From Verpa conica (Eukaryota > Ascomycota > Pezizomycetes > Pezizales > Morchellaceae): 64,000 bases of DNA. A program made the position numbers and the translations under genes. The DNA is taken from assembly GCA_033030425.1 (NCBI GenBank), contig JAUFSD010000019.1, forward strand, positions 186,001 to 250,000. Direction: 5' to 3'. Below, in pieces: positions 1 to 11,920 of the stretch (the first letter of the stretch is position 1; every line of letters starts with the position of its first letter). The notes under the pieces are model-generated. The model was not told the DNA's origin. It worked only from the letters and a program-made list of their open reading frames with translations, and did not search any database.

Positions 1-1505
1 GGTTGATTCTACCAATCGTATGCCAAGAAAGAAGATCGTTTTTATTATATACTTGTATTCCAAGGTAATTAACAAGGTTAGAGGGGTTTTTCACATGAAT
101 TGTATTTTATCAACCTGATTGCACACAACCTCAACAACTCCACTTCCAGCAAAGCTTTAATCTCCGGAGTCGCCGAGCGAGTGACTGTCTATGATACCAA
201 TAAACTGGTATAATTATCCTACAAAGGGAAACATTAAACGAGCAACATACCGCCCAATTAGTAGCGATACCAATTGAACCACTCACACTTTGCTATTTGC
301 CATTACCAATACTAATACCACTCAAGTGGGGGAGAGAGGGAGAAGGGAAGGTTAGCGCTATAGCGGACATTAGGGCCGACCCAACAAAATTAAACAAGAT
401 TCGATCGCTTACCAGGTCCTATACCCCCTCCCATAAAAGCACATGGTTCAAAGAAGAGGGTATACCTACAAAAACAGTCCTCTTATTCCTCATTAGTACT
501 GTTCTTCCAAATAGGGCTACCATAGTCCGCTCTGATAAGTGTGACAAACAAGTGCAGGGGGGGGAGGGTTTTTCCTTTTCCACGTGGGGATTAATTAACA
601 TGTAGATAACGACTTTTCCAGAACTCGGTTAGGAAAAAAGAAAAAAAAAGAAAAACACTGGGGAAGGTATTGACGCTCCATCTTCTCCCGGCTCCTCTCC
701 CTCTCCTCTCTCCACTCTCGGCCGCGGAGGAAAAGAAGAGCAAGATACATATTAATGTGTTGTTGAATTCTGTCTAGCTTTGGGTTTTTTTGTACTTTCT
801 TGGATTGATCATGATATATCCTTATCAAGAACCCCCCCATTGTGCACTCCAACCAACAAGTGAGGAGTGCGGTTTTATTCAGCTGTAGCTTCCCCCCCCC
901 CTCCGACAACCTGTTACTGTTTCGAGTATCCAATTTCTCTCTCCCACCCTCCCATAAAAGAATCTCAGGTAGTACAGGAGTAGGGAAAAAAAGCATATAA
1001 AAACATGGGAGCACGTGGCGTACCATACCGATGCATGCAACCACTGGGAAAAGGTGTTCTTTTTCTTTCTTTTTTTTTTTGCGCTTTCGTCCGGTTGTTG
1101 GGCCGGACGAAATTGGTAGTGGATTTGATAGGCTCTTGGTGAATTATATACCCGCTGAAAATAAAAAAAAGATAGTCGTCTGGGTATGTACATGGTATGG
1201 GCAACTCGTACCGTACATACCTACCTAGGCGGTAGACTTTATTTTATTTTTTTCTCCCCTTCCCCAGTTAGTACAATCAAGGTTATCTATAGGAGGGTTT
1301 TAAGATTCGATGACGGTGATGATGTCAATTGTAAGAAATTAGAATATTTTTTATATAATGGGAAATTAAAATGTAGTGAGGTGAGTTACCAGTAAATATA
1401 TTTACAACAACAAACCGAAAAATAAAAACCAAGTGATAAGTAAATAACGATTAAAAAAATATACCCTCCCTCCCTCAAAAAAAAAAAAAAATATTTTCAA
1501 AACCT
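1..1505. other. Intergenic, no gene recognised
   Basis: No convincing coding sequence on either strand. The open frames here are short, run through homopolymer tracts (poly-C near 892-901, poly-T near 1068-1080, poly-A near 1478-1490) and lack recognisable family motifs. The last 100 bases are probably the 3' flank of the minus-strand transporter gene that follows. Confidence 0.6.
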
Positions 1506-2543
1506 TCAAAGAAACCCATACCCCGCCAAGAACCCCGCAACCCAAGCGGCCCCCTTCCACCCGCCCACAAACCCCGTCACGATCCCCGCTCCCGGACAAA
1601 CACCCAGGATACCCCACCCCACGCCAAAAACCACACTCCCAACAAGCAAGCCAACATTCAAGTCTCTTTTTGTCGCTGTTAGTCTCCACTCAGGCCCCAA
1701 CAATGGTTTCTTCATCCTGGCGAGTGCAGACCTCCACATGAAGAAGTTTGGCACCACAGCAAAGAGCACGAGCATCGCAAGACTGGGGTCCCAGCGATTC
1801 CCGCCGTCGATCAGAAGCATCAGGAACCCGAGGGGCTTGGCGGGGTCCGTCATCCCTGCTATGATGAGACCCAGACCAAAGATGAAGCCGGACCACAGAT
1901 TGACAAGGGTCCTCGACAGGTCTGGGGTGGAGGCCGGGAGGAGACATGTTGATAGGGAGATGGCAGCTGTGGAAAGAAGGATTGAGAGGAGTGTTGTGGT
2001 TTTATCATTACTTGGGTATGTGGGGGTGTAGCACGGCACAGGGCACGGGGAAGGGTACGAAGTGAATGTGAAGGTCGCTGTGAGGACAGCTGCGCCAAAG
2101 AAGGTTGCTGAGGCGACAAGGGACCGGATTGAACCGAGAGAAACTCCGCAGAGAAGGTGACCGGATGTGCAGCCGTTGGAGTACTGTGGATCATGTATTA
2201 GTATGCTGGGAGATATGGTAATATGTGAGGTGCCATGGTCAACTAGCTATATACAAACCTTTGTGCCGGCTCCTACTAATAGGCCAGCTACTACCCATGT
2301 CCAGCTGCCCCATATCTCAACGACATGGTCTGTTGTCGGGAGCAGCCATGGGAAGAACTGCGACACCCAGACCGTACTCAGCCAGACCCCAGAGATAATG
2401 GAGATGTTTTCCACGTTTGGTGAGTACAGAGAGCCAGCCATGAGGGAGGAGGCGCCAAGAGTCCTTCCATTGTTTAGCAGCAGGGTAGAGGTGGCTTGGC
2501 AGAGGATAAGTGCACCGATACTAGACTCTATGGGTGTAAACAT
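1506..2543 (-). CDS. YeeE/YedE-family (sulphur transport domain) membrane protein
   Basis: Two exons, complement(join(1506..2183,2259..2543)), 320 aa. The 75-bp intron has a GTTTGT donor, a branch point in CATACTAATAC and a CAG acceptor. Splicing joins the frames so that GAGTK runs into YSNGCTSGHLLCGVS, the conserved Gly/Cys signature of the first YeeE half. The second half carries GLGLIIAGMTDPAKPLGF, WDPSLAM and GVGWGILGVCPGAG, the matching signature. Alternating hydrophobic segments run through the whole protein, so it is a polytopic membrane protein. By family knowledge YeeE/YedE proteins import thiosulfate or related sulphur compounds; the substrate here is not shown by the sequence. I chose the ATG at 2543 because the residues after it (MFTPIESSIGALIL) begin the first membrane segment; a more upstream in-frame ATG would add a polar, unlikely leader. 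Confidence 0.85.
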
Positions 2544-3655
2544 TTGATCTTGTAGTAGGAGGTGATATTTCTCTCTTTCTCGGTAGTGAGAGGAGTAAAA
2601 AAGAAACAATCACAAAATAAAACCCAACAGACTGGAAACTGGGACGACGGATATAAAAGCTTGCTTTTACAGCTGACGTTCGGACGGTAGAAGAGTGAGA
2701 CCTGTGTGATACCTACGTGTGAAACAAAACTCCGACTCAGAAGGGAGCAATCCCAGGTTATTTTGACAACTGACATGCAGACGATACGCGTTTCTTATAT
2801 TTAGCAGACCCACAGTGGGAGGGGGAGAGATAGAAAGGGATTGACCCACCCACTGTAGCATCATTGTATTATTATTGCCCATCCGTCCATCTATTCTACA
2901 TCTCGTCGACACAGCGTAACTGCTAGCCAGGTCGGCGATATCCTCGCTATATACCAAGACCCCCAGGACGGCCGGGTTAGCAGGCACAGTGCTAGTGTGC
3001 TGCCTGGGCCCGTTGCCAACGCTGCGCAGGTGCCATTCGCCCCGAAGTGTAGTCCCCGAGAAGGGCAGCGCACGTAGACAGCTATCGGCGACCCTACCCC
3101 AGCACTGCGGGGTCTGGGTACTCTGTGTATATGTAGTATTTATTGGGTGTGCACCTACATACTACCCCCTTTACCCAGCGAGCTGTGTATTTTATTTTTC
3201 CGTGCTGGTCGCCGAACATACCAAGGATTGGACGCTGTGTTTTAGTGGTGCACGTGACCTGGTTGATGGAATCTGTCACAAACACGCGAAGGGGGGGATT
3301 GAAGTGGGTAAAAGAATATGTAATTTCACATTACCCCCTCTCCCCCCTGTATATGCTATATGTATGTATAGCATGATGTTATACTAATAGTAACTAGGTA
3401 CTGCCATACCGGTAGAGACACGGAGTCACGTCTGGATTGTACATGATATAGTCAATGATTTCTTAAATTCCACTCCGAAACACCATTATGTTATACTAAT
3501 CAACCAGGTACCAATCCAATCAAATACAGTCCTCTCGCAAGCAATTAAAAAAACCCTATCTGTCCACTGATCACCTACTCAAAGTCCATACTGACGTAAG
3601 GAAACATATCATCCCACTCGTTCTAAGAGGTAAAAAGAAAAAAGTCAGCTGTCTA
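2544..3655. other. Intergenic, no gene recognised
   Basis: This is the upstream side of the transporter gene and the downstream side of the transcription factor gene that follows. I see only short open frames without family motifs, and simple-sequence patches. Confidence 0.55.
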
Positions 3656-5995
3656 TCAAAAAACCTGTCATATGTGGGTCCAAACGCCGGCACAAAATAT
3701 ATAACAGAAGTGGAAGTGGAAGTGGAAGTGGAAGTGGAAGGGGAGGGAGGGAAAAAAAAAGAAAGAGACTGAATAAAATAAACATACCCAGTCAATCGGA
3801 GGCGAATCCTCCATTACTATCAGTCCGGGACTCATAAGCCCCACTCCACCCTCCATACCCATAACCGTCCCGCCATTCTCCGCGCCCCCGATATCATCCG
3901 CTGGCCCGGCGGCGGCAGCCATAGCCTTGACCTTCCTCTTCATTGCCTTGTCCCGAAGCCTGGCCAGCGGCTTCCAGAGGCAGATTTTATCCGAGAGAGC
4001 GGGTTTCCCCATCGACCATAGATCTTTGTTGAAGTATCCATCCACCGCTCTCCAAGCACGCTCATACATCCCTCCCGAGTCAAACATGGGCATCTCATTG
4101 AGTTCGAGCAGAACCAGCGCGAGCGAGTGAGGATGCCCGTGTTTTTGAAAAAACCAGTTCCATTGGTTATACCCATGTGAGCGAGAGTTTGCTGCAAAGC
4201 TGGCGCCGTACTCGAGAGATTCTACAGCAGTCAAGAAGAGTCTAAAACACTGGGGAGTTAGAACCACTTCTTGGGGGGGGGGAGGAAAAAAAAAAGGACG
4301 ACTCTGGACTTACTTCTCTTTGAGCTCTGTCGACAGGAATTCCCCGTCTTTAAAGTGCCGCAGCGGATGGTACAGGCTCACCAGAGCCTTCCCCATCATC
4401 AGTTTCCAGACCGTATACGAAACCTTCTGTATCGGCTGGTTGTGATCAACCGTTTTCAGATACTTTTCCCAGACTCTCTTCGTAGTACTCTCGATCCTCA
4501 TCTCCTTCTCATGCAGCGTCGCCCGCTCCAGCTTCGCACACTTTGACGCCCCAAAGTCACTCCGGAACAAGAAACTAAAGCAATCCAGCACCTCAAACCG
4601 GAGCAAACAGAACGTCATATCTGTGAATCCCGGCCTAGACACTGGCGGGGGCTCATTCGGGTCGTCGGACAGATCTTCGTCGTTGATATTGAGCGGCATC
4701 TTTGTGTCGTACGATACGGAGCCGATGCTGGGGTTGCAGCCGTGGTCTTCTGCGGTGCGGATGTCCAGAAGACAGATCTCGTACCAGATCCGACGGCGGA
4801 GTTCTGTTTCGAATGGAGATATTGAGAATAATGAGCCGTCGCGGTGCAGACCGAGGGATTGTGCAATGCGTACTGCGAGACCAACGAGTGTCCATGATGT
4901 ACGTGTATCTTTACCGCCGCGAAGACAAACCTATTTCAATTTTAGTTTATTTTTTTATATATATAAAAGTGTTAGTTATCACTCGGTGTTGGAGCCATAC
5001 GTTGAATAGTACAAGAGCTTGTAATGGCATTAATCCTTCGCTCTGAAGGAATCTGGCGTTTGATAGTGCTTGCTCCACCGCTATTTGGTACCGTCCTAGC
5101 ATGGTCTTTTTGTCGCTCCCGAAAACGGTTTCTACGTGCTCTGGTGGCATGGATGTGATTGCGGCAAAGTAGATGGCGAACACTAGAGCTTCAAAGTCTT
5201 TACTTGCAGAGCTTGGGCCCTTGGAGTGGAATTGAGTGAACTGTCGGTGGAGGGTGGGCTTATGTATGATTCGGACGAGGGGGTCGACGGCGTACAGGAA
5301 TGTTGTGTAGAGTATTTCCGAAGTCTCGACGGGGAGGTAGAAAAGAGAGAGGTCCTCGGAGAGTGTACGGAAGAAGAACGACGAAGGTCCGGAGGTTAGA
5401 CCTGAGGGTTCAGGTGTTTCTTCGTCCTCTAAGGTCTCGTGGAGGAGAGAATTCAAATCCGCTGCCTATACACAAGATCATTTGAGATAAGCCCCATATT
5501 CGAGGGAGAGGGGCAATATCAACTCACCTCTTCAGAAAGCGAAGCCCAAAAGTTCGGTCCAATATACCTGCTTTTCCCATCACTCACCAACAACCTCCCC
5601 AACCCAGCCTCTAGATCTTCTAACGCACTTGGACTCCTTGGACTCGTAACAATCCCCCTATCGGCGTCACTCCCATTCGAAAACGACCTCTCCGGCGTTA
5701 TTCCACCAGTACCCACACTCCCGTCCGACTCTCCTCCTCCTCCTCCTCCTCCCTTCCCAGCACTCAACTGCTCAATCACACTCTCTAACCTCGCCAACCT
5801 CTGCACCAACACAGCATCCGGCTGTCTCGGCCTCGGTGGCCGTCGCGCCTGACTCGGGAATTCACAAACAATATTCCCACGCGTGCAAGAGCCGCACGCA
5901 GGGCGAGCCTGGTCACAGCGGATTTTTCGACTACGGCAGGAGATACAAGCTCTTATAGCACGCACACGGACGATTCGGTCTTCGCTAGGCGTCAT
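3656..5995 (-). CDS. Zn2Cys6 fungal transcription factor
   Basis: Five exons by eye: 5528..5995, 4983..5465, 4314..4930, 3788..4241 and a very short terminal exon near 3656..3664 (uncertain), about 676 aa. The N-terminus has the binuclear zinc cluster C17-x2-C20-x6-C27-x6-C34-x2-C37-x6-C44, followed by a basic Pro/Arg linker, a short heptad-like stretch (LVQRLARLESVIEQL) and a Gly-rich linker. After the first intron comes a fungal_trans-type middle region, with YAVDPLVRIIHKPTLHRQF, then SWTLVGLAVRIAQSLGLHRD and ELRRRIWYEICLLD, all typical of this superfamily. The protein probably binds DNA in the nucleus and regulates transcription; the target is unknown. Introns are 62, 52 and 72 bp with GT-AG ends and keep frame. 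The 3' end is the weak point: the last intron would contain a (GTGGAA)n repeat, and retention would change the C-terminal tail. Confidence 0.85.
3707..3740. repeat. Hexanucleotide microsatellite (GTGGAA)n
   Basis: About five tandem copies of a GTGGAA unit, lying in the inferred last intron of the minus-strand zinc-cluster gene. On that strand it supplies a pyrimidine-rich tract upstream of the acceptor. Confidence 0.9.
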
Positions 5996-7771
5996 AAAGG
6001 GCGGGGGGGGGGGGAGAGGGGTGGGAGGGGCGTGTAAGTTATATTTTCCGAGAGAAATATATGGTAGTGGGGGGGGGATTAAAAATGTGGTGATGATAGT
6101 GAACTAGTGTGGAGTTCGTGATGAATGAGGTAGATGAGGCAAATAGGCTTCTGACTCAGCGAGCATATCCTGGTATGGCAATGATGGGAGGGTACCGGTG
6201 CACTGGGTGAGACCCTGTGGGCTGTGAATATTAATAGAAGCGACTCAAAACGGTTGACAGATGGTGGTGATGATCATCGCCGTGGGGGATATATGGTAGA
6301 ATAAAAACTACCGTCTGCAGGGAGGAGGGGGGGACAGATTGTTATTTCAATTTCAGCGATCGATGCATAGCTAAGCGCTCACCTGGAAACACTCCACGGT
6401 CATAACCAGGGAACCATTACTGAAGGGATCACACACCACAATCACCTCTGATACGGAGTAACACGTATGGAATGGCTATATCGCCTATAAAAGCTTAATC
6501 CCCGGATAATAATGAGATCTCGGAGATCCAAGATGATCTCACCAACCCCGAATTGGACTCGACCCCCGACCGATCCAAGTCCCACTTCAACGTTTCCTTG
6601 GCCTCGACAGGGATTGGATGACAAAACTGTAGTAACTGGCTTACCCAATGGCTGTCTACAGTAATTATTTGGTTCCTATGTGTGTCTATATCATTGGTAA
6701 GACTGGTAAGTGCATCTATCACCTGACTAGCCTATCTGGGTGTTGACTATTATTTTCTATAGTGCTACGTGGTTTTTAACTGATTTTAGGAGACTAATAT
6801 AATTATTTTGGAAACAGCGATAAAGTATTGGACTATTGAGAAAATAAGGAGGATAGATAATGCAGTGTTTGGTTGTTGAGGTATTGTAGTTGGGGTGGAG
6901 GCTCTGGGAATTAATTAGATACAGCTGTCATGAAAGATCTGGTTAGACTCATTAATTCTACACTGGCCACTTATAATACCGCCAGAAATTGTGCCGAGGT
7001 TTTAGGTTCCTCTGAGTGAATAATAAGTAATTTCCGAGTCGTTAAATTGATTGACTAGCTTAGTTATGTATGCGAAGAGTAAGATAATGGATCAGGCTAG
7101 GGGGGTTGTTAAGGATCTTTGCTTCGCTAGGTATAGGAGAATATATAACTATTAAGTAATATACGGGGACTGAATAGTATTACACATCGGTCTTAGAGTC
7201 TGTACACGTGTAGGGCCTGCTACCATGATTATACTCTGTTACCTAGATTACACAAAGCCTCTGCGACGTTAGATTAAGGTTGGGGCTCTGCGTTCCGTAT
7301 AACCGCTTGGGATTATATTAACGCCCTCTATAGCTATGGACAATGATAGTGGGCTTTATCCGCGGAGTATATTAACGCACTTCAGTGGAGAGATATCTTT
7401 GTAGAAATTGATAGTATAGTCAAGAGTATACTAAATAAGCTATAAGTCCAAGATATTAAAGGGGGACAAAAATACCTAGTCACCTACAAGGTAACTAAGT
7501 CCCTGAGGTGAGTACCACTATACAGTCGTAATAGATAAGAAACGGAAAATCGAACTAGATGGAGAACACATTAATATTTTATTGACCATCCACCTACATA
7601 AACTTATGTATTGCGGAGAAGATATCACATTAGGTTGCTGTGCGAGTGACCGGGTATTTTTCCCCTCCTATAATAAAAACCAGTGAATTGGTAATAAAGG
7701 AATTTACATAATTCTGCCGTATCGAACTTGCAACCTCCTACTTTAACCCCCACTCTATAAAATATAGGTAA
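5996..7771. other. Intergenic, AT-rich
   Basis: The upstream flank of the zinc-cluster gene has G runs at about 6003-6012 and 6070-6077. Beyond it is AT-rich sequence with frequent stops in all frames. A 75-codon minus-strand open stretch at 6495-6722 shows no family motif. I see no RNA gene or transposon open frame. Confidence 0.55.
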
Positions 7772-10350
7772 CTAGTCATCCAAATACTCAATTGCCACAC
7801 AGTATGTCTTCTCTTGAAAAGCGAGTTCAAAGTCTGGCTTGTCTGACTTTATTTTCAAGACTAGGTTGTATTCAACCTCATAATGGGGCGCCCAGGCAGG
7901 TCCAGTTTTTTTTGTGAATAAGCTCTTTGGTATAGTACTCAAATCTGAGGTGACTTTGCATAATCTCTTGACGACTAAATTCCTTTAGCTTTTAGAACTT
8001 CTTAATGGCACCTTCGGGAAGACAAACCACTACTGTTGATGTTGCTAGGCCTGTTTGAGTATTCGGGAGCAAGCGTTTCCCAGGAGAAAATAACGTCTGT
8101 GAATATCATATCGCCGTCGAGACCTACGCGCTTACGAAAAGGAATATGAACCGTGTGATTTTCTGGGAGTTGATCGCCCTTGAGATAGAATTAGTTAATA
8201 AATAACTAGGAATCCACGCTCTTGTGTATTCTTACTTCTTTAATATACCATACCATGCGGTGGCAGCATAGCCTCTCCCCTGTGTATGGGCAATAGGAAA
8301 GGTTTTCTAGAGGGTGTTTCCCAAATAGAAACTCTGCTTCGGTCTCTGCGCCGTAGTATCGCTTTGCTCTTTGGGTGGTTACCTGGGTACTTTGGTTCAC
8401 GACCTGAGTACTTTGGCTCACGGTCTGGGTACTTTGGCTCACGGCTTGAGTACTTTGGCTCGTAATCTGAGAGCTTTGGCTTACGGTCTGGGGTCTTCGG
8501 CGTATGATCCGGGCTCCTAGTAAAGAACCACGGACAGAAGCAGTCCACCTAAAATATATTAGCTTCAAATAGGATAAGAGATTCGATTAGGGGATCTCAC
8601 GCATTTTGTGACTGAATTACCTTAAATCCTGGGGAGTCACCTTTCCCTTTCAAGTCGTTTGTAAGTCTTTGTAGAAGGTACCTGGACGAGCCAAATTCCC
8701 CAGCGAGAATAACAGCCTGTGAGCGGTGGCTAGTTAGAAAGGCAAGAGCTGGAAATACATAGATCTAGAAAGCAATACACTTAATTTCCGTTTACCCTGG
8801 CCTTCAATTATATTGATTTGTTTCTGGATGAGTGGAATGATCTGATCTATGAATGGATCAAATATACTCTTCATATCTCCATTGGTCAAAACAAGACAAC
8901 CATCTTCTATACCAGCAAGACTATCATCTGGTATTCCAGGGAGTTCAATGTGATCAATGTCTTCGGAACCCGTAAAACTTCGCTTTATACCCTCCGAAAA
9001 TTGTGTAAAGATTCTATTTCGTATTCTCAATTTTAATTTACCAAATCTGTAAATGTTAATAAAAACTTCGGAAATACGAGAATGATTTATTTATTAGCTC
9101 ACCGCTCTCCTATGCGGAGTTTCAGAAGGTCCTCGAAACCTTGGTTGATTAAGTTAGAACCGCATAGCTCCTGCGAGCCCATACAGCACTCCTCTAGTGT
9201 AGGTGGACTGTGTCTCATAACCTCATAGGATTGATAATTCTAGATTTATTAGTAAATTTCAAATATAAAATATGAGCTAAGAGAGTCTTCTTATTATCTT
9301 GAAGCTTGTTGACTAAAATTGAATCAGGGGCTTGATATATATGTTATGATAAGTAGTATTGGAAAAATCTATATTAACGCCTGAAGGAGGTATCTAAAAA
9401 ATATGTAAATAGAGAGTAGAATAACTTACGGTAGTGTCACTACCACAATCAACGATGAAAAAGGCGTCATGTAGCTGAATATCTTGTGTTAGAATATATA
9501 TCACGCATGTAATATTTGTGCCTAACATTCAAGTTGTCAGGGCTAATTTCTCCCAGGATCGATGCGGCAGCAGCCTCTATGTCTGATATGACTCCGATTG
9601 CTTTATCATCCCCGAGGCCTGCGCACTTGGCTGCTTGGAGAATCATTTCTTTTCTAGCTTTACTGAGACCCTTTGAAACTCAGCGTAAGTCATAATATCA
9701 CTTGGGGGCGAAATACCTACTGCTGGAACTATTAGGACATAGTCGATAGGCGTTGCCTCTATAAACGCCCTCCCATAACACCGTGTCAAACTATCGATGG
9801 TATGTTTTCTTAAGGAGGATAGATAGTCCGTGATTATATCAGCTTGTTTTTTGGAATTGGGAATCCAAAACTCTTCCTGGGTAGTCTTAGAGTAGTGACT
9901 CAGAGTAGTAGGCTCTGAGGTTTTTAGGAGAGATTCAAGAAGAACAGTCCTTTCTTCGTCACACTTTACTCCGAATCCCCAGTTGTACACTTCTTCTGTA
10001 GGAGTGTAAGAGATCTTGCTTGGTACTTTCTGATAGCTCCGTGTCTAAATATCTCATTAGCAAAGCACACTTTCTTTAGCTGAGATCAGCCCAGAATTGA
10101 AATTCATCGCTAGATTCGGAGAGCTTTGGAGTTCCTTGATACGATTTATTGTTTAGATGAATGTCTCACCGAACCGGGCCATTGTGTAATGACATTAAGC
10201 TCTTTGGGAGCCCCGCTATACAATATCTAGATGTACATGCCTTATATTAGTGCGAATCTGTCGACCTTTCAGGTGGTAACTTGCCCAAGCGACAGCTGAG
10301 CATAATTTTCCAAGCTCTATCCCCACTTTCAATCGATGGATATCAGCCAT
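7772..10350 (-). CDS. Hsp70-like (actin-like ATPase fold) family protein, copy A
   Basis: Eleven exons: 10285..10350, 10170..10226, 9717..10044, 9527..9678, 9430..9474, 9103..9239, 8779..9046, 8601..8716, 8236..8548, 8034..8178, 7772..7974; 609 aa with frame kept throughout. It belongs to the divergent fungal Hsp70-like family. Seen in order: an N-terminal GIELGKLCSAVAW (family G-I-D-x-G-T-T-x-S-x-V-A-W), VPSKISY, TPIDYVLIVPAV, ISDIEAAAAS, VDCGSDTT (family D-x-G-G-G-T), AGEFGSSRYL (family G-G-F-G-S-S-x-Y-L), SVRGSLLG, KRYYG, a W-Y-I-K segment followed by GD, and a C-terminal beta-rich region ending EYLDD. The phosphate loops are eroded, so ATPase activity is doubtful. Residues 411-449 are a seven-residue tandem repeat absent from copies B and C. 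Intron 1 has a GC donor (GCAAGT). Intron 3 (38 bp) is short, and that junction is the least certain. Confidence 0.8.
8371..8487 (-). repeat. In-frame 21-bp tandem repeat coding a 7-residue repeat
   Basis: Five to six imperfect 21-bp units encode xVSQSTQ-like heptapeptides (residues 411-449 of copy A) between the end of the nucleotide-binding region and the KRYYG segment. Copies B and C have a short Ser/Arg linker here, so the repeat expanded after duplication or was lost in the others. Confidence 0.9.
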
Positions 10351-10818
10351 AGTTTTGCTGTGGTGTTTTGTCTGAAACCTCTGATGAGATTAATTGTATT
10401 GAAATCAGGATCCAAATAGAAAATTATAGCAGTAGGTGTTAAACCTAGCAGTCTGAGGATGAACAATGTAGCGTGAAAGATTAGGGAGGCCAATTTATTG
10501 AGAGTGTGCTATTTGTTGGATGCCTTAAACCTGCATATGGACTGTATAGTAAGAACTTTCGATTCGTCATATCACATGATTTGAAGGAAACGGCTACAGG
10601 GCTTGGCAAATTGTGGTTCTAGCTAGGCGTACTCTAGATATTATATTCCAGCAGGCTCACCCCATAAGAGTATATAATTATAGGAGGGCACCCAAATTAT
10701 TTATTACTAAAGTCAGGGGCATATAGGATGGGAATTTTACAGCCATATTTGAGTTGACCACCCCTCTCAAAATTTAGCTGCTCTCAACTGTTATTTTTCT
10801 TCGAATAATACATACATA
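10351..10818. other. Intergenic, AT-rich
   Basis: Upstream flank of Hsp70-like copy A. No coding sequence recognised. Confidence 0.6.
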
Positions 10819-11123
10819 CAGTCAGTATGCAGAAATGTTCGTGATGAAACAGGTTTCAGATGGCGCAAAGCGATCCATAAAGTTAAGTTTATCTAAGCCT
10901 AAAAATCTACCAAAAAACAACCTCAAAAGGTAATTTATCAGCCAAAATTTCCCTTAGTTCTCTACCATCTCATCCACCCAAGTTCCTGTTTGGAGTATTT
11001 AGTTGCATGTTCCTATATTTCTATAAATTTTCTAACATAGGCCAACATTACTGGAATTCCCCACTGAGACATATTCCGTCATTTTAGACTTGTCTCATCA
11101 CGAACATTTCTGCATAGTGACTG
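10819..11123. mobile_element. MITE, Tc1/mariner-type ends (TA target duplication)
   Basis: Terminal inverted repeats of about 29 bp: the left arm 10819-10847 begins CAGTCAGTATGCAG, and the right arm 11095-11123 is its near-perfect reverse complement (one mismatch). Both ends are flanked by TA (10817-10818 and 11124-11125). The 305-bp interior has no open frame. A CAGT terminus with a TA duplication is the usual pattern for Tc1/mariner-derived non-autonomous elements. It sits between Hsp70-like copies A and B. Confidence 0.8.
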
Positions 11124-11234
11124 TATATACCAAGAAGGAAATCCCTGGACACTATGTTTACTCTTATAGGGTGATAATTTTATTCTCTCATATAATAAAC
11201 ATAGGATTGTATATACCGCTGAGCATATATATGC

Positions 11235-11756
11235 TCTGGCCCCTTCGGGGGACGCTGCCTATCGGGGGGACGTCCCCTGGACGGGCCGGCCTGTTAGAGG
11301 GATATCCCTCCAATGGTAGCTATAAATCAGTTTTATAGGGCATCCCCTCAATGGGCTACCCATTGGAGGGACACACTGCGTACCCTGAACGGGTAGACAG
11401 TTATTTTACCCAGATACATTGCTTATAAAGCACTCTATTTATCAGATAGTATATAACTATTATTTGCTACCAAAAAGTGCCCACAATATAAAAATCCCTA
11501 GAGACAACAATGCATGGTATAAAATCACAAAAAATCCTAAAAGAATCTCAGGATAGACTAATATTTTTCTGACTACTAACTTAATTTATTTAGGATTGCC
11601 TGTGTTAATTGAGCCATGATTTATCACCTACCCATATGGGGGACACTGGTGTCCCTCCAACAGGTAACCCATTCGGGGGATGCCTACCCGTCCGCTCCCA
11701 GGCTGGCCCGCTCAGGGGACGTCCCCCCGATAGGCAGGTCCCCCCAACGGGCCAGA
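11235..11756. repeat. Long inverted repeat with GC-rich palindromic modules
   Basis: Two GC-rich arms (about 11235-11400 and 11628-11756) are imperfect reverse complements. They share TCTGGCCC, TGCCTATCGGGGGGACGTCC, GGGCATCCCC-like and TTGGAGGGACAC blocks. Each arm also has local palindromes such as GGGGACGTCCCC. The loop (about 11400-11625) is AT-rich and non-coding. It could be a foldback element or a cluster of inserted GC-rich hairpins. No target duplication is obvious. Confidence 0.8.
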
Positions 11757-11920
11757 ACACACATACTATTATAGAATAATTGCCCATATAGACCAAACAC
11801 CTAGCTCTGGTAAGTATACTGTATGTAAAGCTACAAAGATCTCTAAAGTATAAGAGAATTTATAATTATTCCGCTCGTCCTAGCTAAGTACGTTTAATCT
11901 AGCCCCTATCTTTGAGGTGA

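Noticed and set aside
595..1193. Overlapping minus-strand frames near the window start
   Set aside because: They pass through poly-A/T and poly-C tracts and show no family motif or splice-supported continuation.
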